Origin: Actinacidiphila bryophytorum
GTDB lineage: Bacteria; Actinomycetota; Actinomycetes; Streptomycetales; Streptomycetaceae
Length of the DNA stretch: 41,764 bases
Assembly (NCBI RefSeq): GCF_016916835.1
Contig: NZ_JAFFIX010000040.1
Span: 1 to 41,764 of the forward strand
Direction: 5' to 3'
The notes beneath the pieces are model-generated. The model was not told where the DNA came from and searched no databases. It saw only the letters and a list, made by a program, of their open reading frames with translations. Made by a program: the position numbers and the translations under genes. Positions 8,002 through 15,398 of the stretch are shown one piece after another. How positions within the stretch are numbered: position 1 is the stretch's first letter; each line of letters starts with the position of its first letter.

Positions 8002-8013
8002 GCCCCGACGCTA
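8002..8013 (-). promoter_or_regulatory. -10 element for the leaderless PemK-like gene
   Basis: TAGCGT on the minus strand (8013-8008), 6 nt before the GTG start, in the 20-bp gap after the reductase gene. A separate promoter means the PemK-like gene need not depend on read-through from the reductase. Confidence 0.45.
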
Positions 8014-8021
8014 TCGGGCCG

Positions 8022-9005
8022 TCACCAGCGGTGGTGCACCTGTGCCCGGATCCGCCGGTCGTACAGGTCGCGTACGCCGTCGAGCACCGCGGGCGGCAGC
8101 TCGGGAAGGGCCGCGGCGGCCGCGTTGGCCCTGGCCTGCTCGACCGAGCGGGCCCCGGGGATCACCGAGGTCACCCCGGGCTGCTGGATGATCCAGCGCA
8201 GCGCGGTCTGCGCGGGGGTCGCGCCCTCGGGGGCCAGTGCGGCGAACTCGACGGCGGCTTCGAGGCCGGTCTCGTAGTCGACACCGGAGAAGGTCTCGCC
8301 CTGGTCGAAGGCCTCGCCGTGCCGGTTGTAGGCGCGGTGGTCGTCGGCGGCGAAGACCGTCTCGCGGGTGTACTTGCCGCTGAGCAGCCCGGAGGCCAGC
8401 GGCACCCGGGCGATGATGCCGACGCCCGCCGCGGCCGCCGCGGGCAGCACCTTCTCCAGCGGCTTGAGCCGGAAGGGGTTGAGGATGATCTGCACGCTGG
8501 CCACGCCAGGCCGCGCGATGGCGGTGAGCGCCTCGTCGCAGGTCTCGACGCTGACCGCGTAGTGGGCGATGCGCTGCTCCGCGACCATCGTGTCGAGCGC
8601 GTCGTAGAGCGCGTCCGAGTCGTAGACGGCGGTGGGCGGGCAGTGCAGCTGCACCAGGTCGAGGGTGTCGACGCCGAGGTTGGCGCGCGAACGGTCGTTC
8701 CAGGCGCGGAAGTTGTCGAGGGAGTAGTTCTCCGGCCGCTGCTCGGCGCGGCGGCCCATCTTGGTGGCGACGAAGATCCCGGCGTCCGGCCGGTCCTTGA
8801 GGTAGCGGCCGATCAGCTGCTCGCTGCGCCCGTCGCCGTAGACGTCGGCGGTGTCGAAGAAGGTGACGCCGGACTCGACGGCGGCGTCGAGCACCGCGAT
8901 CGCGTCGGCCTCCTCCACGTCGCCCCAGTCGGCGCCGAGCTGCCACGTCCCCAGACCGACGACGGACACCGCACGGCCGGTCCTGCCCAGTACACGCTGT
9001 TCCAT
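8022..9005 (-). CDS. Aldo/keto reductase (second of four)
   Basis: 327 aa, MEQRVLGRTGRAVSVVGLG at the start. The AKR tetrad is complete: Asp51 and Tyr56 in FFDTADVYGDG, Lys82 in VATKMGRR, His121 in LVQLHCPP. C-terminal features include IIARVPLASGLLSGKYT and the cofactor-binding VIPGARSVEQARANAAA. It belongs to the general AKR/YajO-like group of bacterial oxidoreductases; substrate unknown. The ATG is preceded by TAGCAT and 7 nt, pointing to a leaderless transcript. The gene lies between the kdp operon terminator and the PemK-like gene. It is only distantly similar to the other three AKRs, so this is not a local tandem duplication. Confidence 0.93.
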   Translation of the reverse strand: MEQRVLGRTGRAVSVVGLGTWQLGADWGDVEEADAIAVLDAAVESGVTFFDTADVYGDGRSEQLIGRYLKDRPDAGIFVATKMGRRAEQRPENYSLDNFRAWNDRSRANLGVDTLDLVQLHCPPTAVYDSDALYDALDTMVAEQRIAHYAVSVETCDEALTAIARPGVASVQIILNPFRLKPLEKVLPAAAAAGVGIIARVPLASGLLSGKYTRETVFAADDHRAYNRHGEAFDQGETFSGVDYETGLEAAVEFAALAPEGATPAQTALRWIIQQPGVTSVIPGARSVEQARANAAAAALPELPPAVLDGVRDLYDRRIRAQVHHRW

Positions 9006-9018
9006 GTGCCCGATGCTA
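9006..9018 (-). promoter_or_regulatory. -10 element for the leaderless second AKR
   Basis: TAGCAT on the minus strand (9018-9013) followed by 7 nt and ATG. It lies right beside the kdp terminator hairpin; a clear -35 is not visible. Confidence 0.5.
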
Positions 9019-9020
9019 CG

Positions 9021-9062
9021 ACGCCCCCGGCCCGCTCCGCGCGGGAGCAGGACCGGGGGCGT
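9021..9062 (-). terminator. kdp operon terminator
   Basis: ACGCCCCCGG (9021-9030) pairs perfectly with CCGGGGGCGT (9053-9062), and an inner CCGCTCC/GGGAGC pair extends the hairpin. It begins 16 bp past the kdpC stop. Confidence 0.7.
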
Positions 9063-9077
9063 GACGGTGCAGCGGGC

Positions 9078-9710
9078 TCAGCCGGACAGTGCGTTCAGCG
9101 CCCTGTTCAGGTCCAGGACGTTGACCCGCGGCTCGCCGAGGAAGCCCAGGTCGCGGCCGTGGACGTGGTCGGCGACCAGGGTGTGCACCTGCCGGGGGGA
9201 CAGGCCGCGGGCGGCGGCGACCCGGTCGACCTGCTCGTAGGCGTAAGCGGTGGAGATGTCCGGGTCGAGCCCTGAGCCGGAGGCGGTCAGGGCGTCGGCG
9301 GGCACGTCCTCGGGGCTCACGCCGTCGAAGGCGGCGACCGCGGCCCTGCGGTCGTCGATCGCCTTGACCAGGTCGGGGCTGTTGGGGCCGAGGTTGGACG
9401 CGCCGGAGGCCAGCGGGTCGTAGGAGCCCGCGGAGGGGCGCGGCTGGAAGAACTTCGGGTCGGGGCGGGCGGCCTCGTCCGGGTTGTTCGGGTTCTTCTT
9501 CGGCAGGTCGAAGCTCTGGCCCAGCAGGCTGGAGCCGACGCTCATGCCGTTCTGGGTCACCACCGAGCCGTTGGCCTGGTGATGGAAGGCCGCCTGGGCG
9601 ACGCCGGTGACGGCCAGCGGGTAGAGCACACCGGTGATCACGGTGAGCACCAGCAGCATCCGCAGCGCCGACAGATGACGGCGGACGGCCGGGGGGAGGT
9701 AGGAGGCCAT
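9078..9710 (-). CDS. kdpC: KdpC, K+-transporting ATPase subunit C
   Basis: 210 aa. I took the ATG at 9710 because GAAGG lies 8 nt before it, while an in-frame GTG three codons upstream overlaps that site. A single N-terminal membrane helix (LRMLLVLTVITGVLYPLAVTGVAQ) is followed by the periplasm-facing KdpC domain: NGSVVTQNGMSVGSSLLGQSF, the F-QPRPSA-SYDPLASGASNLGP motif, and the end DISTAYAYEQVDRVAAARGL with LGFLGEPRVNVLDLNRAL. KdpC stabilises the KdpFABC complex and is thought to help ATP binding. It is the last gene of the operon, 43 bp after kdpB, and is followed by a hairpin terminator. No kdpD or kdpE is present downstream. Confidence 0.97.
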   Translation of the reverse strand: MASYLPPAVRRHLSALRMLLVLTVITGVLYPLAVTGVAQAAFHHQANGSVVTQNGMSVGSSLLGQSFDLPKKNPNNPDEAARPDPKFFQPRPSAGSYDPLASGASNLGPNSPDLVKAIDDRRAAVAAFDGVSPEDVPADALTASGSGLDPDISTAYAYEQVDRVAAARGLSPRQVHTLVADHVHGRDLGFLGEPRVNVLDLNRALNALSG

Positions 9711-9753
9711 GTCGAACACCTTCTTTCTGTTCTGGTCGGGAGGTCCGCCGGGG

Positions 9754-11886
9754 TCAGCGCAGTCCTGGGATGAACTGGATGACCAGGTCGATGAGTTTGA
9801 TGCCGACGAAGGGCAGGATCAGCCCACCGACGCCGTAGACGCGGATGTTGCGGTTCAGCAGCTTCGAGGCCGACGAGGGGCGGTAGCGCACCCCGCGCAG
9901 CGCCAGCGGGATCAGCACCACGATGATCAGCGCGTTGAAGATGATCGCGGAGGCGATGGCCGACGTCGGGCTGTGCAGGCCCATCACGTTGAGCTTGTCC
10001 AGGCCCGGGTAGGCCACCGCGAACATCGCCGGGATGATCGCGAAGTACTTGGCGACGTCGTTGGCGATCGAGAAGGTCGTCAGCGCGCCCCGGGTGATGA
10101 GGAGTTGCTTGCCGATCTCGACGATCTCGATGAGCTTGGTCGGGTTGGAGTCCAGGTCCACCATGTTCCCGGCCTCCTTGGCGGCCGAGGTGCCGGTGTT
10201 CATGGCCACGCCGACGTCCGCCTGGGCCAGCGCGGGGGCGTCGTTGGTGCCGTCGCCGGTCATCGCGACCAGCTTGCCGCCGGCCTGCTCGCGTTTGATC
10301 AGGGCCATCTTGTCCTCGGGGGTGGCCTCGGCGAGGAAGTCGTCCACGCCCGCCTCCTCCGCGATGGCCTTGGCCGTCAGCGGGTTGTCGCCGGTGATCA
10401 TCACGGTGCGGATGCCCATCCGGCGCAGTTCGGCGAACCGCTCGCGCATACCGGCCTTGACGACGTCCTTGAGGTGGATGACGCCCAGCACCGTCGCGAT
10501 CGTCTCGCCGTCGCGGTGCACGACCTCGCCGACGACCAGCGGGGTGCCGCCGCCCGCGGCGATCGCGTCGGCCATCGGACCGACCTCGGCGGTGGGGTGG
10601 CCGCCGTTCTCCCTGATCCAGTGCATGACCGCGGAGGCCGCGCCTTTACGCAGCTCCCGCCGGTCGCCGTCCTCGGTCAGGTCGACGCCGCTCATCCGGC
10701 TCTGGGCGGTGAAGGGCACGAACTCGGCGTGCCCGCCCAGCTCCCGGCCGCGCAGCCCGTACTTGTCCTTGGCCAGCACCACGACGGAGCGGCCCTCGGG
10801 GGTCTCGTCGGACAGCGACGACAGCTGGGCGGCGTCGGCGAGTTCACCGACGTCGATCCCGCTGACCGGTAGGAACTCCGCGGCCTGCCGGTTGCCCAGG
10901 GTGATGGTGCCGGTCTTGTCCAGCAGCAGGGTGTTGACGTCACCCGCGGCCTCGACCGCACGCCCTGACATGGCCAGCACGTTGCGCTGCACCAGGCGGT
11001 CCATCCCCGCGATGCCGATCGCGGACAGCAGGGCGCCGATCGTGGTGGGGATCAGCGCGACCACCAGGGCCACCAGGACGACCAGCGACTGCTCGGCGCC
11101 CGCGTAGACCGCCATCGGCTGCAGGGTCACCACGGCCAGCAGGAAGACCACGGTCAGTGAGGCCAGCAGGATGTTCAGCGCGATCTCGTTGGGCGTCTTC
11201 TGCCGGGATGCGCCCTCGACCAGGGCGATCATCCGGTCGATGAAGGTCTCGCCCGGCTTGGAGGTGATCTTCACGACGATCCGGTCGGACAGCACCTTCG
11301 TGCCGCCGGTGACCGCCGAGCGGTCGCCGCCGGACTCGCGGATGACCGGGGCGGACTCGCCGGTGATCGCCGACTCGTCCACCGAGGCGATGCCCTCGAC
11401 GACGTCGCCGTCGCCGGGGATGACCTGCCCGGCCTCGACCACCACATGGTCGCCGAGCCGCAGGTTCGCGGCCGGTACGGACTCCTCGGCGGGCGCGCGG
11501 TCCCCGTGCCGCCAGCCGGTCAGGCGGCGGGCGACGGTCTCGGTCCTGGTCTTGCGCAGGGTCTCGGCCTGCGCCTTGCCGCGGCCCTCGGCGACGGCCT
11601 CGGCGAGGTTGGCGAAGACCACGGTCAGCCACAGCCACACGGTGATCACCCAGGCGAAGACGCTGGGGTCCTTGGCCGCGGACAGCGTGGTCAGCACCGC
11701 GCCGACCTCGACCACGAACATGACCGGGTTCCTGGCCATGACCCGCGGGTCGAGCTTGCGGCACGCGTCGGGGAAGGAGGTGAGCAGCTGCCTGGGGTCG
11801 AGCAGCCCACCGGAGACCCGGTGCGGTTCCGGTGCGGGGACGCCGGGCCCGGTCGGAACCGGGGGGCGGTCGGTGGTCAGGGACAT
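9754..11886 (-). CDS. kdpB: KdpB, P-type ATPase subunit of the K+ pump
   Basis: 710 aa. It contains the P-type ATPase motifs in order: the actuator DESAITGES, the phosphorylation loop LLDKTGTITLGN (catalytic Asp), the nucleotide-binding KGAASAVMHWI, and the hinge MTGDGTNDAPALAQADVGVAMNTGT (written in parts here: TGDGTNDAPAL then ADVGVAMN). Hydrophobic segments flank these, beginning NPVMFVVEVGAVLTTL. The TGES serine corresponds to the one phosphorylated for inhibition in the E. coli enzyme. The start ATG overlaps the kdpA stop by one base (TGATG), indicating translational coupling. The length and all motifs look normal. Confidence 0.98.
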   Translation of the reverse strand: MSLTTDRPPVPTGPGVPAPEPHRVSGGLLDPRQLLTSFPDACRKLDPRVMARNPVMFVVEVGAVLTTLSAAKDPSVFAWVITVWLWLTVVFANLAEAVAEGRGKAQAETLRKTRTETVARRLTGWRHGDRAPAEESVPAANLRLGDHVVVEAGQVIPGDGDVVEGIASVDESAITGESAPVIRESGGDRSAVTGGTKVLSDRIVVKITSKPGETFIDRMIALVEGASRQKTPNEIALNILLASLTVVFLLAVVTLQPMAVYAGAEQSLVVLVALVVALIPTTIGALLSAIGIAGMDRLVQRNVLAMSGRAVEAAGDVNTLLLDKTGTITLGNRQAAEFLPVSGIDVGELADAAQLSSLSDETPEGRSVVVLAKDKYGLRGRELGGHAEFVPFTAQSRMSGVDLTEDGDRRELRKGAASAVMHWIRENGGHPTAEVGPMADAIAAGGGTPLVVGEVVHRDGETIATVLGVIHLKDVVKAGMRERFAELRRMGIRTVMITGDNPLTAKAIAEEAGVDDFLAEATPEDKMALIKREQAGGKLVAMTGDGTNDAPALAQADVGVAMNTGTSAAKEAGNMVDLDSNPTKLIEIVEIGKQLLITRGALTTFSIANDVAKYFAIIPAMFAVAYPGLDKLNVMGLHSPTSAIASAIIFNALIIVVLIPLALRGVRYRPSSASKLLNRNIRVYGVGGLILPFVGIKLIDLVIQFIPGLR

Positions 11887-13550
11887 CAGTGCAGACCTTC
11901 CGCGAGCGGACCCAGCGCGAGGGCGGGGAAGTAGGTGAGGCCGACGACGATCACGATGACGCCGGTGAGCAGGCCGACGAACTGCGGCCGGTGGGTGGGC
12001 AGGGTGCCCGCGGTGACGGGCACGGGCTGCTGCCTGGCCAGCGAGCCGGCCAGTGCCAGGACGAAGATCATCGGCAGGAAGCGGCCGAAGAGCATCGCCA
12101 GGCCCAGCGCGGTGTTGTACCAGTGGGTGTTGACGCCGATGCCGGCGAAGGCCGAGCCGTTGTTGTTGGCGGCGGAGGTGAAGGCGTACAGCACCTCGGA
12201 GAAGCCGTGCGGCCCGGAGTTGAGCATCGCGGCGCGCTCGCCCTTGAGCGACATCGCGGCGCCCGTGCCGATGAGCACGATCGCGGGGGTCGCCAGGATG
12301 TAGAGGGAGGCGAACTTCATCTCCCGGGCGCCGAGCTTCTTGCCCAGGTACTCGGGGGTGCGTCCGACCATCAGGCCGGCCACGAACACCGCGATGACCG
12401 CCAGGATCAGGATGCCGTACAGGCCCGAGCCGGTGCCGCCGGGCGCGATCTCGCCCAGCATCATGTTGAAGATCGTCATCCCGCCGCCGCCGGGCGAGAA
12501 GGAGTCGTGGAAGGAGTTGACCGCGCCGGTGGAGGTCAGCGTCGTGGACGCGGCGAAAAGGGCAGAGGCCCAGATCCCGAAGCGCTGCTCCTTGCCCTCC
12601 AGCATCCCGCCGGCGCTGTGGCCCGCGGTGCTGCTGACGCTGTGCAGCTCGTTGACGGTGATCAGGGCGACCGAGGCGGCCCAGATCAGGCCCATCACGG
12701 CAAGGATCGCGTAGCCCTGGCGGTGGTCGCCGACCATCTTGCCGAAGGTGCGCGGCAGCGAGAAGGAGATCACCAGCAGCAGGTAGATCTCCAGGATGTT
12801 GCTGATGCCGTTGGGGTTCTCGAAGGGGTGGGCGGCGTTGGCGTTGTAGAAGCCGCCGCCGTTGGTGCCCAGCTCCTTGATGGCCTCCTGCGAGGCGACC
12901 GGGCCGCCGGTGAGCGACTGCTTGTCGCCGACCAGGGTGCCGATCTCGTGGATGCCGTGGAAGTTCTGCACCGCACCCATGGCGACCAGCACGATCGCGA
13001 AGACGAACGCCATGGGGACCAGCAGCCGCACCACGATGCGGGTCAGGTCGACCCAGAAGTTCCCGACCCGGTCGGTGCGCCTGCGGGTGAAGCCGCGGAT
13101 CAGGGCGGCGACCACGGCGATGCCCACGGCCGCCGAGACGAAGTTCTGCACCGCCAGGCCGGCCATTTGGACCAGGTGGCCCATCGTGACCTCACCGCTG
13201 TAGGACTGCCAGTTGGTGTTGGTCACGAACGAGGCGGCGGTGTTGAAGGCCTGGTCGGGCTTGACCGGCGCGAAGCCAAGCGAGAGCAGCAGGTGGTTCT
13301 GCAGCCGCTGGAAGCCGTAGAGGAAGAGCACCGAGACGGCCGAGAAGGCCAGCACGCTGCGCAGGTACGCGCCCCACTGCTGGTCGGCCTCGGCGTCCAC
13401 GCCGCCGAGCCTGTACAGGCCCTTCTCGACCGCCAGGTGCCGGGTCGCGGTCAGGATGCGGGCCATGTAGTCGCCCAGCGGGCGGTAGGTCAGTGCCAGC
13501 GCCGCGATCAGTACGGTGATCTGGAGCCAGCCCGCGAGGGTGTCGTTCAC
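11886..13550 (-). CDS. kdpA: KdpA, K+-translocating subunit
   Basis: 554 aa from GTG 13550, which sits one base after the kdpF stop; the ribosome-binding GAGAGG lies within the end of kdpF. KdpA is an SKT-superfamily channel-like protein with four pseudo-repeats. Visible selectivity-filter-like regions include TAASFVTNTNWQSY, ELGTNGGGFYNANAAHPFENP, and FTSAANNNGSAFAG near the C-terminus, plus the family segment YLGKKLGAREMK. About ten hydrophobic segments are seen. It forms the high-affinity K+ entry site of KdpFABC, used under K+ limitation. The order F-A-B-C is standard. Confidence 0.98.
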   Translation of the reverse strand: MNDTLAGWLQITVLIAALALTYRPLGDYMARILTATRHLAVEKGLYRLGGVDAEADQQWGAYLRSVLAFSAVSVLFLYGFQRLQNHLLLSLGFAPVKPDQAFNTAASFVTNTNWQSYSGEVTMGHLVQMAGLAVQNFVSAAVGIAVVAALIRGFTRRRTDRVGNFWVDLTRIVVRLLVPMAFVFAIVLVAMGAVQNFHGIHEIGTLVGDKQSLTGGPVASQEAIKELGTNGGGFYNANAAHPFENPNGISNILEIYLLLVISFSLPRTFGKMVGDHRQGYAILAVMGLIWAASVALITVNELHSVSSTAGHSAGGMLEGKEQRFGIWASALFAASTTLTSTGAVNSFHDSFSPGGGGMTIFNMMLGEIAPGGTGSGLYGILILAVIAVFVAGLMVGRTPEYLGKKLGAREMKFASLYILATPAIVLIGTGAAMSLKGERAAMLNSGPHGFSEVLYAFTSAANNNGSAFAGIGVNTHWYNTALGLAMLFGRFLPMIFVLALAGSLARQQPVPVTAGTLPTHRPQFVGLLTGVIVIVVGLTYFPALALGPLAEGLH

Positions 13551-13551
13551 C

Positions 13552-13641
13552 TCAGAACCTCTCGGGGAAGATCAGGGCCAGCACGAGGTAGCCGAGCAGG
13601 CAGCAGGCCACGACGAGGCCGACGACGTTTTCCACGCTCAC
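13552..13641 (-). CDS. kdpF: KdpF, small membrane subunit
   Basis: A 29-aa peptide, MSVENVVGLVVACCLLGYLV then ALIFPERF, made of one membrane helix and the 'L-x-P-E-(K/R)F' ending typical of KdpF. KdpF sits at the KdpA-KdpB interface and stabilises the complex. It starts at GTG 13641, overlapping the stop of an upstream 27-codon reading frame (GTGA), and ends one base before kdpA. It is too short for default gene callers. Confidence 0.92.
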   Translation of the reverse strand: MSVENVVGLVVACCLLGYLVLALIFPERF

Positions 13642-13721
13642 AGCCGCCCGACCCCCTTGGCGACGAGTGCGAGCACGGCGAAGACCGCGATCGTCACGGC
13701 GATGAACACGAGATCGGACAT
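13638..13721 (-). CDS. 27-aa single-helix membrane peptide upstream of kdpF
   Basis: ATG (complement of 13719-13721) opens a 27-codon frame: MSDLVFIAVTIAVFAVLALV then AKGVGRL. It is a single hydrophobic helix with a basic C-terminus, the same layout as KdpF. It overlaps kdpF by GTGA, so the two are probably translated together. From memory, similar small peptides precede kdpF in other Streptomyces kdp loci, but I cannot check this. It may be a second small subunit of the pump, a KdpF duplicate, or a leader peptide. The ribosome-binding site is weak (GGGGTGCC, 14 nt upstream). Confidence 0.72.
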   Translation of the reverse strand: MSDLVFIAVTIAVFAVLALVAKGVGRL

Positions 13722-13754
13722 TTTCGGCGGCACCCCAGGTGGTGATGTACGGAG

Positions 13755-13774
13755 CGGGGCCGGATGCGGCCCCG
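13755..13774 (-). promoter_or_regulatory. Hairpin in the kdp leader
   Basis: CGGGGCCG, 4-nt loop, CGGCCCCG: a perfect 8-bp stem 34 bp upstream of the first kdp reading frame. If transcription starts further upstream it would form in the 5' leader and could act as attenuator. The rest of 13775-13948 is a divergent promoter region; it contains the palindrome CGTTAACG near 13812 and two TTGACG hexamers on the plus strand. Confidence 0.4.
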
Positions 13775-13948
13775 TCCCATACGGTCACCCCGCACACGCG
13801 TGCGGCCGCGTCCGTTAACGCTTCCCTGGCGCGGGCGCCCGGGCCATTGACGTGCTCTTGACGGTTCCGCGGCGGTTTGCGGGCACCGGGGGCGGGCGTA
13901 CGCTCGTACGTGGTACGAAAGCCGGGCAAAACGGGCGGAGGTGCGACG

Positions 13949-14329
13949 ATGACGAGGTTCGGAACGCGGCGCCCACCCGTACAGGACCCCATGGACGCCA
14001 TGGACCCCATGGACCCCATGGAAGCCGCCGACCCCGACGCCGAGCACCGGCGTGCCCTGGTGCTCAGCGAGGTGGCCGCCGAAGGCCCCGACGGGCTCTT
14101 CCGGGTCCTGCGCAGGGCCGCGGCCGGCGACACCGACGCGGCGGGCATCCCCGTCTCCGGGCTCGTACGCGCCCTGCCGGGCATCACCGTGCTCGACTCG
14201 CACGACTTCCTGCAGCACGCCCGCATCCGCGACACCGCCCTCGCCGGCGACCTCACCCCCGGCCAGCGCGTCGCCCTGACCTCGGTCCTGGACCGCGCCC
14301 GCTACCGCTTCGAGGGGCCGCGCGCGTAA
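13949..14329 (+). CDS. Small protein resembling actinobacterial integration host factor (mIHF-like)
   Basis: 126 aa from ATG 13949 with GGAGG 7-8 nt upstream. Residues 14-26 are a run of MDP/MDA units encoded by four consecutive 9-bp repeats (CCATGGACN). The rest, HRRALVLSEVAAEGPDGLFRVLRRA then IPVSGLVRALPGITVL and DLTPGQRVALTSVLDRARYRF, is helical. The order 'VS-L--(L/A)LPG----' followed by 'GL-(S/P)-Q---L' resembles the H2TH-like DNA-binding domain of mycobacterial/Streptomyces IHF (KVSALLESLPGVGKVRA... GLGSNQIASL), though the basic tip residues of true mIHF are not conserved here. I therefore call it a divergent paralogue, not sIHF itself. It stands alone, divergent from kdp. Confidence 0.6.
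   Translation: MTRFGTRRPPVQDPMDAMDPMDPMEAADPDAEHRRALVLSEVAAEGPDGLFRVLRRAAAGDTDAAGIPVSGLVRALPGITVLDSHDFLQHARIRDTALAGDLTPGQRVALTSVLDRARYRFEGPRA
13987..14022 (+). repeat. Four 9-bp tandem repeats inside the mIHF-like gene
   Basis: Consecutive units of CCATGGACN encode M-D-P/A triplets. Each unit carries a CCATGG palindrome, so slippage could change the number of MDP triplets without shifting the frame. Confidence 0.7.
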
Positions 14330-14422
14330 CCGCGCAGGTCGGACCGGAAATACGGCGGGCACCGAGGCGGTTGCCCAGTATTCGTCAGAGCGCACCACCC
14401 GCGTCACCCCCGGGAGCCCCCC

Positions 14423-15304
14423 ATGCCAGAAAGCACCACCCACCCCGCCGCGGCGGCCCTCGCCTCCGGGAGCTACCTGCTCGGCGGGGACCTGCCCGTC
14501 ACCCGGCTCGGCTACGGCACGATGCAGCTGACCGGCCCGGGCGTCTGGGGCGACCCCGCCGACCCCGACGAGGCCCTGCGGGTGCTGCGCCGCACCGCGG
14601 AACTCGGTATCAACTTCATCGACACCGCCGACGCCTACGGCCCCTTCACCGCCGACCTGCTGCTGCGCAAGGCCCTGCACCCCTACGCCGACGACCTGGT
14701 CATCGCCACCAAGGCCGGCTTCACCCGCACCGGGCCCGGCCAGTGGGTGCCCGTCGGGCGGCCCGAGTACCTGCGCCAGCAGGTCGAGCTGAGCCTGCGG
14801 CACCTCGGCCTGGAGCGCATCGACCTGCTCCAGCTGCACCGCATCGACCCCAAGGTCCCCGTCGCCGAGCAGGTCGGCGAACTGGCCGCACTGCAGAGCG
14901 AGGGCAAGATCCGGCACATCGGCCTCAGCGAGGTCACCGTCGCCGAGATCGAGGAGGCCGGCGCCACCGCGACCATCGCCTCCGTCCAGAACCGCTTCAA
15001 CCTCGCCGACCGCGCCTCCGAGGACGTCCTGGACTACGCCGAGGCCCACGGCATCGCCTTCATCCCCTGGTTCCCGCTGGCCACCGGCGCCCTCGCAGGC
15101 CCCGACAGCCCGCTCACCCGGATCGCCGCGGAGCGCGGGGCCGCGCCCTCCCAGCTCGCCCTGGCCTGGCTGCTGCGCCGCTCGCACGCCATGCTGCCCA
15201 TCCCCGGCACCTCCTCCGTGGCGCACCTGGAGGAGAACACCGCCGCGGCAGGCATCGAACTGACCGACGAGGAGTTCCAGGCCCTGGAGAACGCCGCCCG
15301 CTGA
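14423..15304 (+). CDS. Aldo/keto reductase (third of four)
   Basis: 293 aa from ATG 14423 with GGGAG 8 nt upstream. The tetrad is complete: Asp67 and Tyr72 in FIDTADAYG, Lys97 in IATKAGF, His139 in LLQLHRIDP. The motif GKIRHIGLSEVT and the C-terminal LPIPGTSSVAHLEENTAAAGI are typical of the YdbC/pyridoxal-reductase-like group of short (about 290 aa) AKRs. It shares this architecture with the fourth AKR at 25.5 kb (both have GYG-MQL-GPGV and IPGTSSVAHL-EN), so those two are paralogues. The substrate is unknown. The 93 bp before it show no clear operator. Confidence 0.93.
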   Translation: MPESTTHPAAAALASGSYLLGGDLPVTRLGYGTMQLTGPGVWGDPADPDEALRVLRRTAELGINFIDTADAYGPFTADLLLRKALHPYADDLVIATKAGFTRTGPGQWVPVGRPEYLRQQVELSLRHLGLERIDLLQLHRIDPKVPVAEQVGELAALQSEGKIRHIGLSEVTVAEIEEAGATATIASVQNRFNLADRASEDVLDYAEAHGIAFIPWFPLATGALAGPDSPLTRIAAERGAAPSQLALAWLLRRSHAMLPIPGTSSVAHLEENTAAAGIELTDEEFQALENAAR

Positions 15305-15398
15305 GCCCCGCAACGGTGGCGGGACCGCCGCCGGGATGCGTCGATGGACAGACGGCAGCAGGCGGCGTCCCCGGCGACCCGGCGGCGGAGGTGGTGCG

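Noticed and set aside
7549..9005. The reductase and PemK-like gene as a toxin-antitoxin pair
   Set aside because: The reductase is a full AKR with intact catalytic residues and each gene appears to have its own promoter.
11832..13745. A 637-codon open frame on the plus strand opposite kdpA/kdpB
   Set aside because: It is antisense to well-conserved kdp genes, has Arg/Gly/His-rich composition typical of shadow frames in GC-rich DNA, and matches no family.
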